A stretch of DNA of 51,780 bases from Longimicrobium sp. GTDB lineage: Bacteria > Gemmatimonadota > Gemmatimonadetes > Longimicrobiales > Longimicrobiaceae. The DNA lies in the NCBI GenBank assembly GCA_036387335.1, contig DASVTZ010000205.1, positions 1 to 51,780 of the forward strand, given 5' to 3'. The notes under the pieces are model-generated. The model did not search any database. It was given only the letters and a program-made list of their open reading frames with translations, and had not been told where the DNA came from. The number at the start of each line of letters is the position of its first letter. The stretch's first letter is position 1. This document shows positions 8,411 to 19,900 of the stretch, piece after piece. The position numbers were made by a program, and so were the translations under genes.

Positions 8411-8464
8411 TGGATGCTGGCCGTCCGTCCGTGCGTCCGTAAGCGCCGACGGGCCCCCCCTTCT

Positions 8465-8657
8465 TGTCATCCTGAGCGACGCGCCGCACCGATCCAGCCT
8501 TCACGCTATCCTTTGGCGCGTAGCGAAGGATCTACTGTGCGTGGCGAGAGACCCGTGGGTGAACGCAGGCCTCCTGTTTCGCCGGCTAGATCCTTCGGTC
8601 GCCGCGCAAGTATGGTGGCACGGCGGAGTCCCGGTGGGCGGCTCCCTCAGGATGACA
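8465..8657. repeat. Family C MITE-like element, copy 1
   Basis: A 193-bp element with perfect 12-bp terminal inverted repeats, TGTCATCCTGAG at 8465 and CTCAGGATGACA ending at 8657. The interior shares long similarity with the copies at 27914 (opposite orientation) and 48802, including GAAGGATCTACTG and its near-inverse CTAGATCCTTCGGTCG. No transposase is encoded. Confidence 0.8.
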
Positions 8658-8670
8658 AAGGGTGGGGGCG

Positions 8671-8742
8671 CACTCACGCACTCACGCACTCACGCACTCA
8701 CGCACTCACGCACCCACGCACTCACGCACTCACGCACTTCCG
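8671..8742. repeat. Octamer array E2 (CACTCACG x9)
   Basis: Nine tandem octamers of CACTCACG; the sixth reads CACCCACG and the last CACTTCCG. With E1 and the family C element it fills the 467-nt gap between ruvX and the V4R-like gene, where no gene is seen. Confidence 0.88.
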
Positions 8743-8761
8743 TTCCAAACTACACCGCGCA

Positions 8762-8800
8762 CCGAAAACACGCACGGCCCGCCGGGTGGCGGGCCGTGCG
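8762..8800 (-). terminator. Terminator of the ligA operon
   Basis: A perfect 13-bp GC-rich stem with arms 8771-8783 and 8788-8800. On the minus strand it is followed by TGTTTTCGG. It lies 20 nt after the stop of the V4R-like gene and so ends the minus-strand operon starting near 12959. Confidence 0.75.
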
Positions 8801-8819
8801 CGATCCCCGTCCTGTCGGA

Positions 8820-9356
8820 TCAGCCGAGGCGGGCGAGGGCGTCGTCGAGGGAGGCGCCGGTGCTGAGCGACTGGTAGACTGCGCCAAGCGTCTCGCCGGC
8901 GCCGAAGAGGAGGCGCGTGAGGCCGCCGCCCATCGGCACCTCCATCACCACCACGGCGCCGCCCGCGATGCGCCCCAGCAGGTCGGTGAAGATGCCGGTG
9001 GAGATGTGCGAGCCCTGCGGGCCGCCGTCCGCGCCGTTCTCGATCCACTCCACCAGGTCCAGCGCGCCCACGCCGGGGTGTATGCGCCGGTGCTCCACGC
9101 GGCCCCAGCCCAGGCGCTCGAAGTACGCGCTAGCCGTCTGCCAGAAGCGCTCGGGGTCCAGCGCGTACGGGTCCGCGCCGCCGCCGGCGTGCGACACGTG
9201 CTCGCGCAGCCCCGAGTCCACCGCGCCGCCCAGATCGAAGCCGACCTCGCGCAGCAGCGTGACGGCTTCCAGCGGCTCGCGGTCGCGGACCAGGGCCCGC
9301 CGCACGGACGAGAACAGCTCGGCGGGGACGTGCACGAAGCGGGCGGTGGCGTTCAT
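8820..9356 (-). CDS. V4R-like domain protein (uncharacterised)
   Basis: 178 residues, no signal peptide or membrane segment. The C-terminal half (about 80-165) reads like a V4R domain: a WIENGADG turn, then HISTGIFTDLLGRIAGGAVVVMEVP, a Gly turn and a final strand (TRLLFG). V4R domains bind small hydrophobic ligands or act as chaperone/sensor modules in proteins such as BchJ and TRAPP subunits; the usual Cys residues are absent here. The N-terminal ~75 residues match nothing I recognise. It is the last gene of an operon with ligA and two response regulators, separated from ligA by 26 nt. The function is not known. Confidence 0.6.
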   Translation of the reverse strand: MNATARFVHVPAELFSSVRRALVRDREPLEAVTLLREVGFDLGGAVDSGLREHVSHAGGGADPYALDPERFWQTASAYFERLGWGRVEHRRIHPGVGALDLVEWIENGADGGPQGSHISTGIFTDLLGRIAGGAVVVMEVPMGGGLTRLLFGAGETLGAVYQSLSTGASLDDALARLG

Positions 9357-9382
9357 GGCAGGTCGCGTGTGGCGGGTGGACT

Positions 9383-12563
<3,181 letters not shown>

Positions 12564-12567
<4 letters not shown>

Positions 12568-12959
12568 GCGTTGGCCTCGCGCCCGGCGCCGATGAAGCGC
12601 TCCACCTCGGCCACCACGCGCCGCGGCTCGCAGGGCTTGGCCAGGTACCCGTCGCACCCCACTTCCTGCGCCTTGGCGCGGTCGGTGGCGAGCGCGTGCG
12701 CGGTGAGCGCGATGATGGGGATGGTGGAGGTCGCCGGATCGCCCTTGAGGATCCGCGTAGCCTCCCACCCGTCGATGAGGGGGATGGAGATGTCCATCAG
12801 GATCAGGTCGGGATGGTCCTCTCGGGCCATCCGCACACCGTCTTCGCCATTGCGTGCCTCGATCACCCGGTAGCCGAAGTGTTCGAGGATGGTACGGTAG
12901 ACCGTCCGGTTGTCCTCGTTGTCCTCCACGAGGAGCACCGTCTTGCTGGAGTCGGCCAT
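12564..12959 (-). CDS. Single-domain response regulator
   Basis: 131 residues forming one CheY/DivK-like receiver: VLLVEDNEDN acidic pocket, phospho-acceptor Asp in LILMDISIPLIDGWE, Thr in IIALTAHAL, and Lys in YLAKPCEP. There is no output domain, so it probably signals by binding a partner; DivK-type receivers are the nearest pattern. An AGGAGG lies eight nt before the ATG at 12959. It leads an operon with the REC-GGDEF protein, to which it is joined by a 4-nt overlap. A longer reading frame upstream runs into repeats and was rejected. Confidence 0.9.
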
Positions 12960-13021
12960 GCCGAGAGCCTCCTGGTGTGATTCGCCGCCCCGCGCGGCGC
13001 GCCAACGCGGGGAGTGGATAA

Positions 13022-13049
13022 TGTATACGCCGCCGCGCGCGTGCCGCAA
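13022..13049 (-). promoter_or_regulatory. Candidate promoter for the REC/REC-GGDEF/ligA operon
   Basis: On the minus strand, TTGCGG (13044-13049) and TATACA (13022-13027) are separated by 16 bp in a locally AT-rich spot 60-90 nt upstream of the start at 12959. Confidence 0.4.
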
Positions 13050-13067
13050 CCCGACACAAGTGCCCGC

Positions 13068-13130
13068 GGGCCCCCTCCCCCGCTCGTTCCTCGCGGCCCC
13101 TCCCCCAAAACAACCTGGGGGAGGGGCGGG
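13068..13130. repeat. Family F G/C-run hairpin, copy 1
   Basis: Contains the shared sequence CCCCGCTCGTTCC and a hairpin with arms GCCCCTCCCCC (13096-13106) and GGGGGAGGGGC (13117-13127). A shorter copy with the same landmarks is at 48734. It is the first of several repeats in the 530-nt gap between the REC gene and otsA. Confidence 0.7.
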
Positions 13131-13162
13131 CGCGCGCATCCGCCCTCGCTCGCACCGATCCG

Positions 13163-13327
13163 GTAGGGGCGCGATTCATCGCGCCCACCCTCTCCCGCAC
13201 CCCAACGCCCGCCCCGCGCACCGACACCCGTAGGGGCAGACCTGCGTGTCTGCCCGCCCTCGCCGCACCTCCGACGCCCGCCTCTTCGCACCCAAACCCG
13301 TAGGGGCCGCCCCGCGTGGCTGCCCGT
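13163..13327. repeat. Cluster of three family D palindromes (GTAGGGGC)
   Basis: Three short palindromic units each beginning GTAGGGGC: 13163-13186 (GCGCGATTCATCGCGC core), 13230-13255 (GGGCAGA..TCTGCCC) and 13300-13327 (a GGC-rich variant ending GTGGCTGCCCGTG). The spacer after the first resembles the one after the matching unit at 39879, so order and spacers are conserved, not just the units. Confidence 0.75.
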
Positions 13328-13384
13328 GTCCGCCCGCGCGCCGCCCCATGCCCCCGCACGCAAAACACTGCGTCCCCGTTCCCG

Positions 13385-13448
13385 CACTCACGCACTCACG
13401 CACTCACGCACTCACGCACTCACGCACTCACGCACTCACGCACTCACG
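13385..13448. repeat. Octamer array E3 (CACTCACG x8)
   Basis: Eight perfect tandem CACTCACG units ending 41 nt upstream of the otsA start. The copy number differs from E2, which suggests these arrays change length. Confidence 0.9.
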
Positions 13449-13489
13449 CACCCCTACCCTGGCACGCCCGTTGCCGCTCGCCCGGCCCC

Positions 13490-15004
13490 ATGTCCATCTC
13501 CCCCGACGCCCTGGGCCCGCTCTTCCGCACCCTGTTCGGGGGGCGGCGGCTGGTGGTGGTCTCCAACCGCGAGCCGTACGAGCACCGCTGGTCGGAGGAG
13601 GTAGGCGAAATGGAGGTCGGCCGGCCCGCCGGCGGCCTGACCTCGGCGCTCGACCCGCTGATGCAGGCGCTGGGCGGGACGTGGGTGGCGTGGGGGAGCG
13701 GCGAGGCGGACGCCCAGGCGGTGGACGCCGGTCAGCGCGTGCGCGTGCCCCCCGAAGACCCGGGGTACACCCTCCGCCGCATCTGGCTCACCCACCACGA
13801 CGTCAACCGCTACTATCTGGGCTTCAGCAACCAGTTCCTGTGGCCCATCTGCCACCTGCGCCCCGACCTCACCCGCGTCCGCTCGCGCTACTGGGAGCGC
13901 TACCGCCGCGTAAACCGCCGCTTCGCCGAGGCGGTGCTGGAGGAGGTGAGCGGCAACGACGCGGTGGTCTGGTTCCAGGACTACCACCTGGCGCTCGCGC
14001 CGCTCCTGGTGAGGGCGCGGCGGCCGGGGCTGGCGCTCGCCCACTTCTGGCACATCCCCTTTCCCCCGTACGACGTCTTCCGCCTGGCGCCCCAGGCCGG
14101 CTTCCTCCTGCGCGGGATGCTGGCCAACGACCTCATGGGATTCCACCTGTCGGGCTTCGCGGACAACTTCCTGCGCTGCGCCGCGGAGCTGGCCGGTGCC
14201 ACGGTGGACATGGAGGCGCGCACCGCCACCCTCGAGGGGCACACCTGCCACGTGGGCGCCTTCCCCATCTCCATCGACGTGGAGCAGTTCCGCGCGGCGG
14301 CAACCGCGCCCGGCGCCGAGGCGGCGATGGAGCGGCTGCGTGCCCGCTACGCGCCCGGCGGCGGGATGGTGGGGGTGGGGGTCGACCGGATGGACTACTC
14401 CAAGGGGATCCCCGAGAAGCTCAAGGCGCTGGAGCTCCTCTGGGACCGCTACCCCGAGCTGCGCGGGCGCTTCACCTTCGTGCAGGTGGCCGTACCCTCG
14501 CGCAGCGACATCGCGGCGTACGACGAGCTGAGCCAGAAGGTGGACCAGCAGGTGTGGCGGATCAACGAACGGTTCGGCACCGCGGAGTGGCGACCCGTGC
14601 ACCTCCTCAAGCAGTCGCTGCCGCCGGAACGGCTGGCGGTGCTCTACCGCATGGCCGACGTGTGCATCGTCTCGTCGCTGCAGGATGGGATGAACCTGGT
14701 GGCCAAGGAGTTCGTCGCCAGCCAGACCGACACGCGCGGGGTGCTCGTCCTTTCCCGCTTCGCCGGCGCGGCGGAGGAAATGGAGGGCGCCGTGCTGGTG
14801 AACCCGTACGATCCCGAGGCGTGCGCGCTCCAGATCCGCGACGCGCTCCTTCTTCCGCGCGAGGAGCGCGAGCGGGCGATGCGGCCGATGCAGGAGGGGA
14901 TGGCGTCGATCTACGACTGGATGGAGTCGTACTTCACCGCGTGGAGCGCCCACGCGGGGGAGGCGTCAGCCGAAGAGGGCGAAAGGGACGCCCCCGGCGC
15001 GTAG
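13490..15004 (+). CDS. otsA: Trehalose-6-phosphate synthase (GT20)
   Basis: 504 residues. GT20 motifs appear in order: VVSNREPYEH and GGLTSAL at the N-terminus, WFQDYHLALAP, HFWHIPFPPYDVFR, MGFHLSGFADNFL, VDRMDYSKGIPEKLKAL and DGMNLVAKEFVAS. It transfers glucose from a nucleotide sugar to glucose-6-phosphate, making trehalose-6-phosphate for osmotic and drying stress. The start at 13490 follows the octamer array, and frames reaching further upstream only translate repeats. No trehalose-phosphatase gene is adjacent. The 3' end overlaps the convergent DUF3343 gene by 39 nt. Confidence 0.92.
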   Translation: MSISPDALGPLFRTLFGGRRLVVVSNREPYEHRWSEEVGEMEVGRPAGGLTSALDPLMQALGGTWVAWGSGEADAQAVDAGQRVRVPPEDPGYTLRRIWLTHHDVNRYYLGFSNQFLWPICHLRPDLTRVRSRYWERYRRVNRRFAEAVLEEVSGNDAVVWFQDYHLALAPLLVRARRPGLALAHFWHIPFPPYDVFRLAPQAGFLLRGMLANDLMGFHLSGFADNFLRCAAELAGATVDMEARTATLEGHTCHVGAFPISIDVEQFRAAATAPGAEAAMERLRARYAPGGGMVGVGVDRMDYSKGIPEKLKALELLWDRYPELRGRFTFVQVAVPSRSDIAAYDELSQKVDQQVWRINERFGTAEWRPVHLLKQSLPPERLAVLYRMADVCIVSSLQDGMNLVAKEFVASQTDTRGVLVLSRFAGAAEEMEGAVLVNPYDPEACALQIRDALLLPREERERAMRPMQEGMASIYDWMESYFTAWSAHAGEASAEEGERDAPGA

Positions 15005-15181
15005 CTCCTCCGCCAGCCACGGCACGTCCCCCGGCTGGGTGGCGAGCGCCAGGCTGCAGCGCGCCTGCGCGGCGGGCGGCGCGGGGATCACCTCCACCGG
15101 GATCCCCGCCTCCCCGGCGACCTCCTCGGCCCAGAGCGCGTGGTGCGTGGTGTCGAAGGTGAAGACGGAATCGTTCGCCAT
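14966..15181 (-). CDS. DUF3343 putative Se/S carrier-like protein
   Basis: 71 residues. It matches the DUF3343 pattern: VFTFDTTHHALWAEEVAGEAGI, then IPVEVIPAPP, a single Cys in ARCSLAL, and a short C-terminal strand (GVPFALFG). Family members are described as Se/S carrier-like and often sit beside YedE/YedF-type sulfur or selenium genes; none is near here. It is convergent with and overlaps otsA by 39 nt. It starts 92 nt from the divergent tyrS gene. Small size and lack of context leave its role open. Confidence 0.7.
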   Translation of the reverse strand: MANDSVFTFDTTHHALWAEEVAGEAGIPVEVIPAPPAAQARCSLALATQPGDVPWLAEELRAGGVPFALFG

Positions 15182-15196
15182 ATGTTCCCCCTGGGG

Positions 15197-15226
15197 TTGC
15201 GCGCGCCGCACGGCACCGGCTACACT
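15197..15226 (+). promoter_or_regulatory. Candidate promoter for tyrS
   Basis: TTGCGC (15197-15202) and TACACT (15221-15226) with an 18-bp spacer, about 45 nt before the tyrS start. No T-box or other leader RNA was recognised. Confidence 0.45.
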
Positions 15227-15272
15227 GACGGGCTCCATTCCAACCGATCAACCGCGTCTGACCCGGCCACCC

Positions 15273-16514
15273 ATGTCCACCCACCGGTTCGCCCCGGCCA
15301 ACGAGCAGATGGACGAGATCCGGCGCGACACGCTGGAGATCGTTCCCGAAAGCGAGCTGGCGCGCAAGGTGGAGCGCTCGGTGCGCGAGGGGAAGCCCAT
15401 GGTGGTGAAGCAGGGCTTCGATCCCACCCGGCCGGACCTCCACATCGGGCACGCTGTCTCATTACGCAAGCTTCGAACGTTTCAAGAGTTAGGGCACGAC
15501 GTGGTGTTCGTGATGGGCGACTACACCGCCCTCATCGGCGACCCCACGGGGCGCAACGACCAGCGCCCGCCCCTGACCGAGGAAGAGGTCCGCGAGAACG
15601 GCCTCACCTACGCCGAGCAGGTGCACCGCGTGCTGGACCCGGAGCGGACGCGCATCGAGTACAACTCGAGCTGGCTCCGCCCGCTGCGGCTCAAGGACCT
15701 GCTGGAGCTGACCGCCAAGTACACGGTGGCGAGGATGCTGGAGCGCGACGACTTCAGCAAGCGCTTCAACGAGGGGCGGCCCATCTCGGTGGTGGAGTTC
15801 ATGTACCCGCTGATGCAGGGGTACGACTCGGTGGCGCTGCGGGCCGACGTGGAGTTGGGCGGGTCCGACCAGAAGTTCAACCTGCTGGTTGCGCGCGACC
15901 TCCAGGAGCGGTACGGGCAGGAAGCGCAGGTCTGCCTCCTGATGCCGCTGCTGCGAGGGACGGACGGGGTCCACAAGATGTCGAAGAGCTACGACAACTA
16001 CGTGGGGATCGCCGACGACGCGGACAAGCAGTACGGCCGCACGCTTTCCATACCGGACACGCTGCTGGAGGAGTGGTGGCGGCTGGCGGCGGGGCTCCCC
16101 TCCGTGGAGCTGGAGCGGGCGCTGGCGGGGGTCAGGGAGAACCCGTACACCTCCAAGCGCGCCCTCGCGGCGCGAATCGTGGAGCTGTACCACGGCGCCG
16201 AAGCGGGGCGCGCCGCTTCCGACCGGTTCGACCAGGTCTTCAGGCGCCGCGAAGTGCCGGAAGACATCCCACTGCACGAGGTGGCCGCTGATGAGCCCTC
16301 GCTCGCGGTGCAGGACGGCCAGGTCTCGCTGTCTCGTCTCCTGGTGAGGGTGGGGCTCGCCTCCTCCAACGCGGACGCGCAGCGCCAGATCGAGCAGGGC
16401 GCGGTCCAGGTGGACGGCGAAAAGGTGACGCCCCGCGATGCCCGCGTAGCAGCCAGGGGGGAGGTGGTGTTGCAGAAGGGGAAGCGCCACTTCGCCCGGG
16501 TGCGCTGGAGCTGA
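15273..16514 (+). CDS. tyrS: Tyrosyl-tRNA synthetase
   Basis: 413 residues. A class I synthetase with HIGH motif at 57-60 (DLHIGH), an intact KMSKS loop (GVHKMSKSYDNYVG), and a C-terminal S4 RNA-binding domain (about 345-405, SLSRLLVRVGLASSNADAQRQI). It charges tRNA-Tyr in the cytoplasm. The sequence pattern (VKQGFDPTRPDLHIGH, VELGGSDQKFN) fits the TyrZ subtype. The ATG at 15273 is chosen because sequence upstream is non-coding and carries the candidate promoter. Confidence 0.95.
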   Translation: MSTHRFAPANEQMDEIRRDTLEIVPESELARKVERSVREGKPMVVKQGFDPTRPDLHIGHAVSLRKLRTFQELGHDVVFVMGDYTALIGDPTGRNDQRPPLTEEEVRENGLTYAEQVHRVLDPERTRIEYNSSWLRPLRLKDLLELTAKYTVARMLERDDFSKRFNEGRPISVVEFMYPLMQGYDSVALRADVELGGSDQKFNLLVARDLQERYGQEAQVCLLMPLLRGTDGVHKMSKSYDNYVGIADDADKQYGRTLSIPDTLLEEWWRLAAGLPSVELERALAGVRENPYTSKRALAARIVELYHGAEAGRAASDRFDQVFRRREVPEDIPLHEVAADEPSLAVQDGQVSLSRLLVRVGLASSNADAQRQIEQGAVQVDGEKVTPRDARVAARGEVVLQKGKRHFARVRWS

Positions 16515-16597
16515 CCGGCAGGGCGCGCGCAAGTTCAACAATCCGTTTGCTTTGCGCGTCCGTGGCAAAACGTTTGTGTCGCATACTGCACGAGCGT

Positions 16598-16612
16598 CAC
16601 GCAAATTGCGTG
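16598..16612. promoter_or_regulatory. Operator-like palindrome upstream of the SusC gene
   Basis: A perfect 7-bp inverted repeat around one base, CACGCAA-A-TTGCGTG, seven bases before a possible -35 box. A second palindrome, AAACGTTT, lies at 16568-16575. Both are in the only clearly AT-enriched part of the 400-nt gap between tyrS and the SusC gene. The regulator is unknown. Confidence 0.4.
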
Positions 16613-16619
16613 TGGGCGA

Positions 16620-16648
16620 TTGACGGAAATCTGATACGGCGCTAACGT
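16620..16648 (+). promoter_or_regulatory. Candidate promoter of the SusC/SusD operon
   Basis: TTGACG (16620-16625) and TAACGT (16643-16648), spacer 17 bp. The -10 match is weak. It would give a G-rich leader of about 260 nt (to 16915), in which no gene or known riboswitch was recognised; AGGAGG precedes the start codon. Confidence 0.35.
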
Positions 16649-16915
16649 AACAGTAATCTGGATCATACAAAGCTTGCAGGACTCCCGGCAGGAACCCTTT
16701 CACGCTCGGCTTCGGTCATACGAACGTCCGCTCGAAAGAGGACCCCCACCCGCCGGGAGGCAGGTCGCGGTTGCAGGTGCAGGGCATTTGCGGGTCCCGT
16801 TCCCACTCTTTTGACAGGAGGTGTGCGCGCGGGGTCGGGCAGGTGAGTACGCGGGCGGGCCGCCCGGACACTTGGGTCAGGGTGGCCGCAGGAGAAAACG
16901 ATCAGGAGGATACAC

Positions 16916-19900
16916 ATGGGTAAGCTTCGTACGCTTTGCGCGTCGCTGCTGCTCGCGCTGGTCACCCTCCCCACCCTGGCGCAAGCCCAGGGTCGTGGTG
17001 AGGTGACCGGGCAGGTGACGGCGGCGGAGAACGGCGCCGCGATCAGCGGTGCACAGGTTCGCATCGGCGGAACGGCGCGGCAGACGGTGACGGACGCCGC
17101 CGGCCGTTATCGGATCACCGCCGTGGAGCCCGGCTCGTACACGCTCACCGTGAGCGTCATCGGCCGCGCCGCGGGCAGCCGCTCGGTCACGGTGACCGCC
17201 GGCCAGACCACCACCCAGAACTTCTCGCTGGCGGCCTCGGCCGTGGCGCTCGAAGGCGTGGTGGTGAACGCGGTGACCGGCCAGGCCGAGCGCCGCCGCG
17301 AGGCCGGCACCAACATCACCAGCATCGGCGTGGCCGACCTCAACCGCGGCCCCATCACCAACGTCGCGCAGGTGCTCACCGGCCGTACCTCGGGCGTGAC
17401 GCTGCAGGGCACCTCCGGCACCACCGGCACCGCCCAGCGCATCCGCATCCGCGGCGCCAACTCGCTGTCGCTCTCCAACGAGCCGCTGATCTACGTTGAC
17501 GGCGTGCTCGCGAGCAACGGACGCGGCGGCATCGGCTTCGGCGGCCAGTCGCCGAGCCGCCTGAACGACCTCAACCCCGAGGACATCGAGAACGTCGAAG
17601 TCCTGAAGGGGCCCGCCGCCTCCGCGCTGTACGGGACGGCGGCCGCCAACGGCGTGCTGCTGATCACCACCCGCCGCGGGCGTGCCGGCAAGACGACGTG
17701 GCGCGGCTACGTCGAGGGCGGGCGCATCAAGGACGAGACGGACTACCCGGCCACGTACACCGCCGTGCAGGTGGTGAACGGCGCCGTTCCCGTCTACAAC
17801 GACACGACCGGCCTGCTCAACTCGGCGGCCTACACCTTCTGCGCCAACGAGTCGCGCGCGCGCGGCCTGTGCCGCCAGGACCAGGCGTTCCGGTTCAACT
17901 CGCTGCTCGACCCGCGCACCCGGCCGTTCGACACCGGCAACCGCCTGAAGACGGGCGTGAACGTGTCCGGCGGAACCCAGGCCGTGACGTACTACCTGTC
18001 GGTGGACCGTGACGACGAGCAGGGCGTGATCAGCGTGAACACGCTCGGCCGCAACAACCTTCGCGCGAACCTGAACGCGCAGGTCCGCCCGGACCTGACG
18101 GTGCAGGTGAACGCCGGCTACATCCAGAGCCAGGCGTCGTTCAACCAGGGCGACAACTCGTCGTTCAGCCCCCTGATCGGCGGCCTGCTGGGGCCGGCGG
18201 TGTACACCGCCAACCTGCAGAACCAGGCGGTCGGCGGGCCGGGCAGCCGCCCGGGCACGCGCTTCGGCCTGAACACGGCCGACGTGACGCAGCTGACCAC
18301 CAAGCAGGACCTGGACCGCTTCATCGTGGGCGCCAACGGCAACTACCGCCCGCTCTCGTGGCTGTCGGTGAACGCCAACACGGGGCTGGACTTCTACACC
18401 CGCTACGACCACGAGAACTTCGGTCCGGACGCGACGTTCGCGGCGATCAGCCCGAGCTACGGCCGCGGCTACCGCTCGTCGCAGCGCTACAACAACTACC
18501 AGTACACGGCCAACCTGACGGGCGTGGGCAACTTCGACCTGTCGTCGGCGCTGACCGCCACCACCACGGTGGGCACCAGCTACCAGCAGCAGCGCTTCGA
18601 GGGCACCACCTGCTACGGTGAAGGGTCGCTGGCCGGCACGGCTTCGTGCAGCGCCACCACGCAGCTCTTCAGCGTGAGCGAGACGCTCACGAACGACAAG
18701 ATCTTCGGTGCGTTCGCGCGCCAGGAGTTCGCGTTCCGCGACCGGCTGTTCGTTGCCGCCAGCATCCGCGGCGACCAGAACAGCGGGCTGATCAGCGACT
18801 TCATCCTCTACCCGGCGGCGAACATCTCGTGGGTGGTGAGCGAAGAGCCGTTCTTCCCGGAGCTGGGCTTCCTGAGCAACCTGCGCTTCCGCGCGGCGTA
18901 CGGCGAGTCGGGCCTCCGCCCGACGTTCGGCCAGGCGGAGACGTTCTTCTCCAGCACGCCGGTGCAGATCGGCGGGACGGACGTGCTCGCCGCGGTCATC
19001 AACCAGACCGGCAACGCGAACCTGCGTCCGGAGCGCACCCGTGAGTACGAGGCGGGCGCCGACCTGGGCTTCTTCGAGGACCGCCTTTCCGCTGACTTCA
19101 CCTACTTCACCAAGCGCTCGACGGACGCGCTCGTGGCGCGCCCGCTGGCCGCTTCGCTGGGCGTGGGCGGCAGCGTGTTCGAGAACCTGGGCAGCGTGCG
19201 CAACTGGGGCACGGAGCTCGGCCTGAACGCGCTGATCCTGGACCGCGCGAACTCGCGCCTCAACATGCGCCTTTCGGCGACGACGCTGCGGAACAAGATC
19301 GAGGAGCTGGGTGCGGGGATCGCCCCCATCCTGATCAACCGCGGCGAGCAGGCGCACCGCGAGGGTTACTCGGTGGGCGGCTTCTTCCAGATTCCGTACC
19401 GCTACGAGGACATCAACCGCGACGGCCGGATCTCGCGGACCGAGGTGTTCGTGGACACGTCCGCGTTCAACGTGACCGAGCGCAACGCGATCACGGGCAA
19501 GCTGGACACGGTGGCGCTGCAGTACCTGGGGCCGCAGCTCCCCACGAACTCGCAGTCGCTCTCGGCCGACCTGACGCTGTTCAAGAACGTGACGATCTCC
19601 ACGCTGTTCGAGCGCCGCGCGGGCAACAAGGTCGTCAACTACACCGAGTACTTCCGCTGTGCGCAGGCCGATCCGCGCCTGGGCACCTGCGCGGCCGTGG
19701 CCGACACGATGGCTTCGCTGGACGACCAGGCCCGCTACGTGGCGGCCAACCTGATCCCGGCGTCGAGCCGCACGCGTGAAGGGTACGTGGAGGACGCGGA
19801 CTTCCTGAAGTGGCGCGAGCTCTCGGTGCGCCTCGGCACGCCGGAGGCCCTCGGCCGGAACCTGCCGTTCCTTCGCGGGGCCAGCCTTACGCTCTCGGGC

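Noticed and set aside
8353-8464. A thiamine (TPP) riboswitch upstream of ruvX-mltG-thiE
   Set aside because: No CTGAGA-type core was seen, and thiE is third in the operon behind unrelated genes.
16811-16839. TTGACA at 16811 as a -35 box for the SusC gene
   Set aside because: The hexamer is perfect, but no -10-like sequence lies 15-19 bp downstream; it sits in a G-rich stretch next to AGGAGG.
16515-16915. A cobalamin riboswitch in the SusC leader
   Set aside because: The leader is G-rich with some pairing potential, but the conserved core and GCCACTG-type motif were not found.
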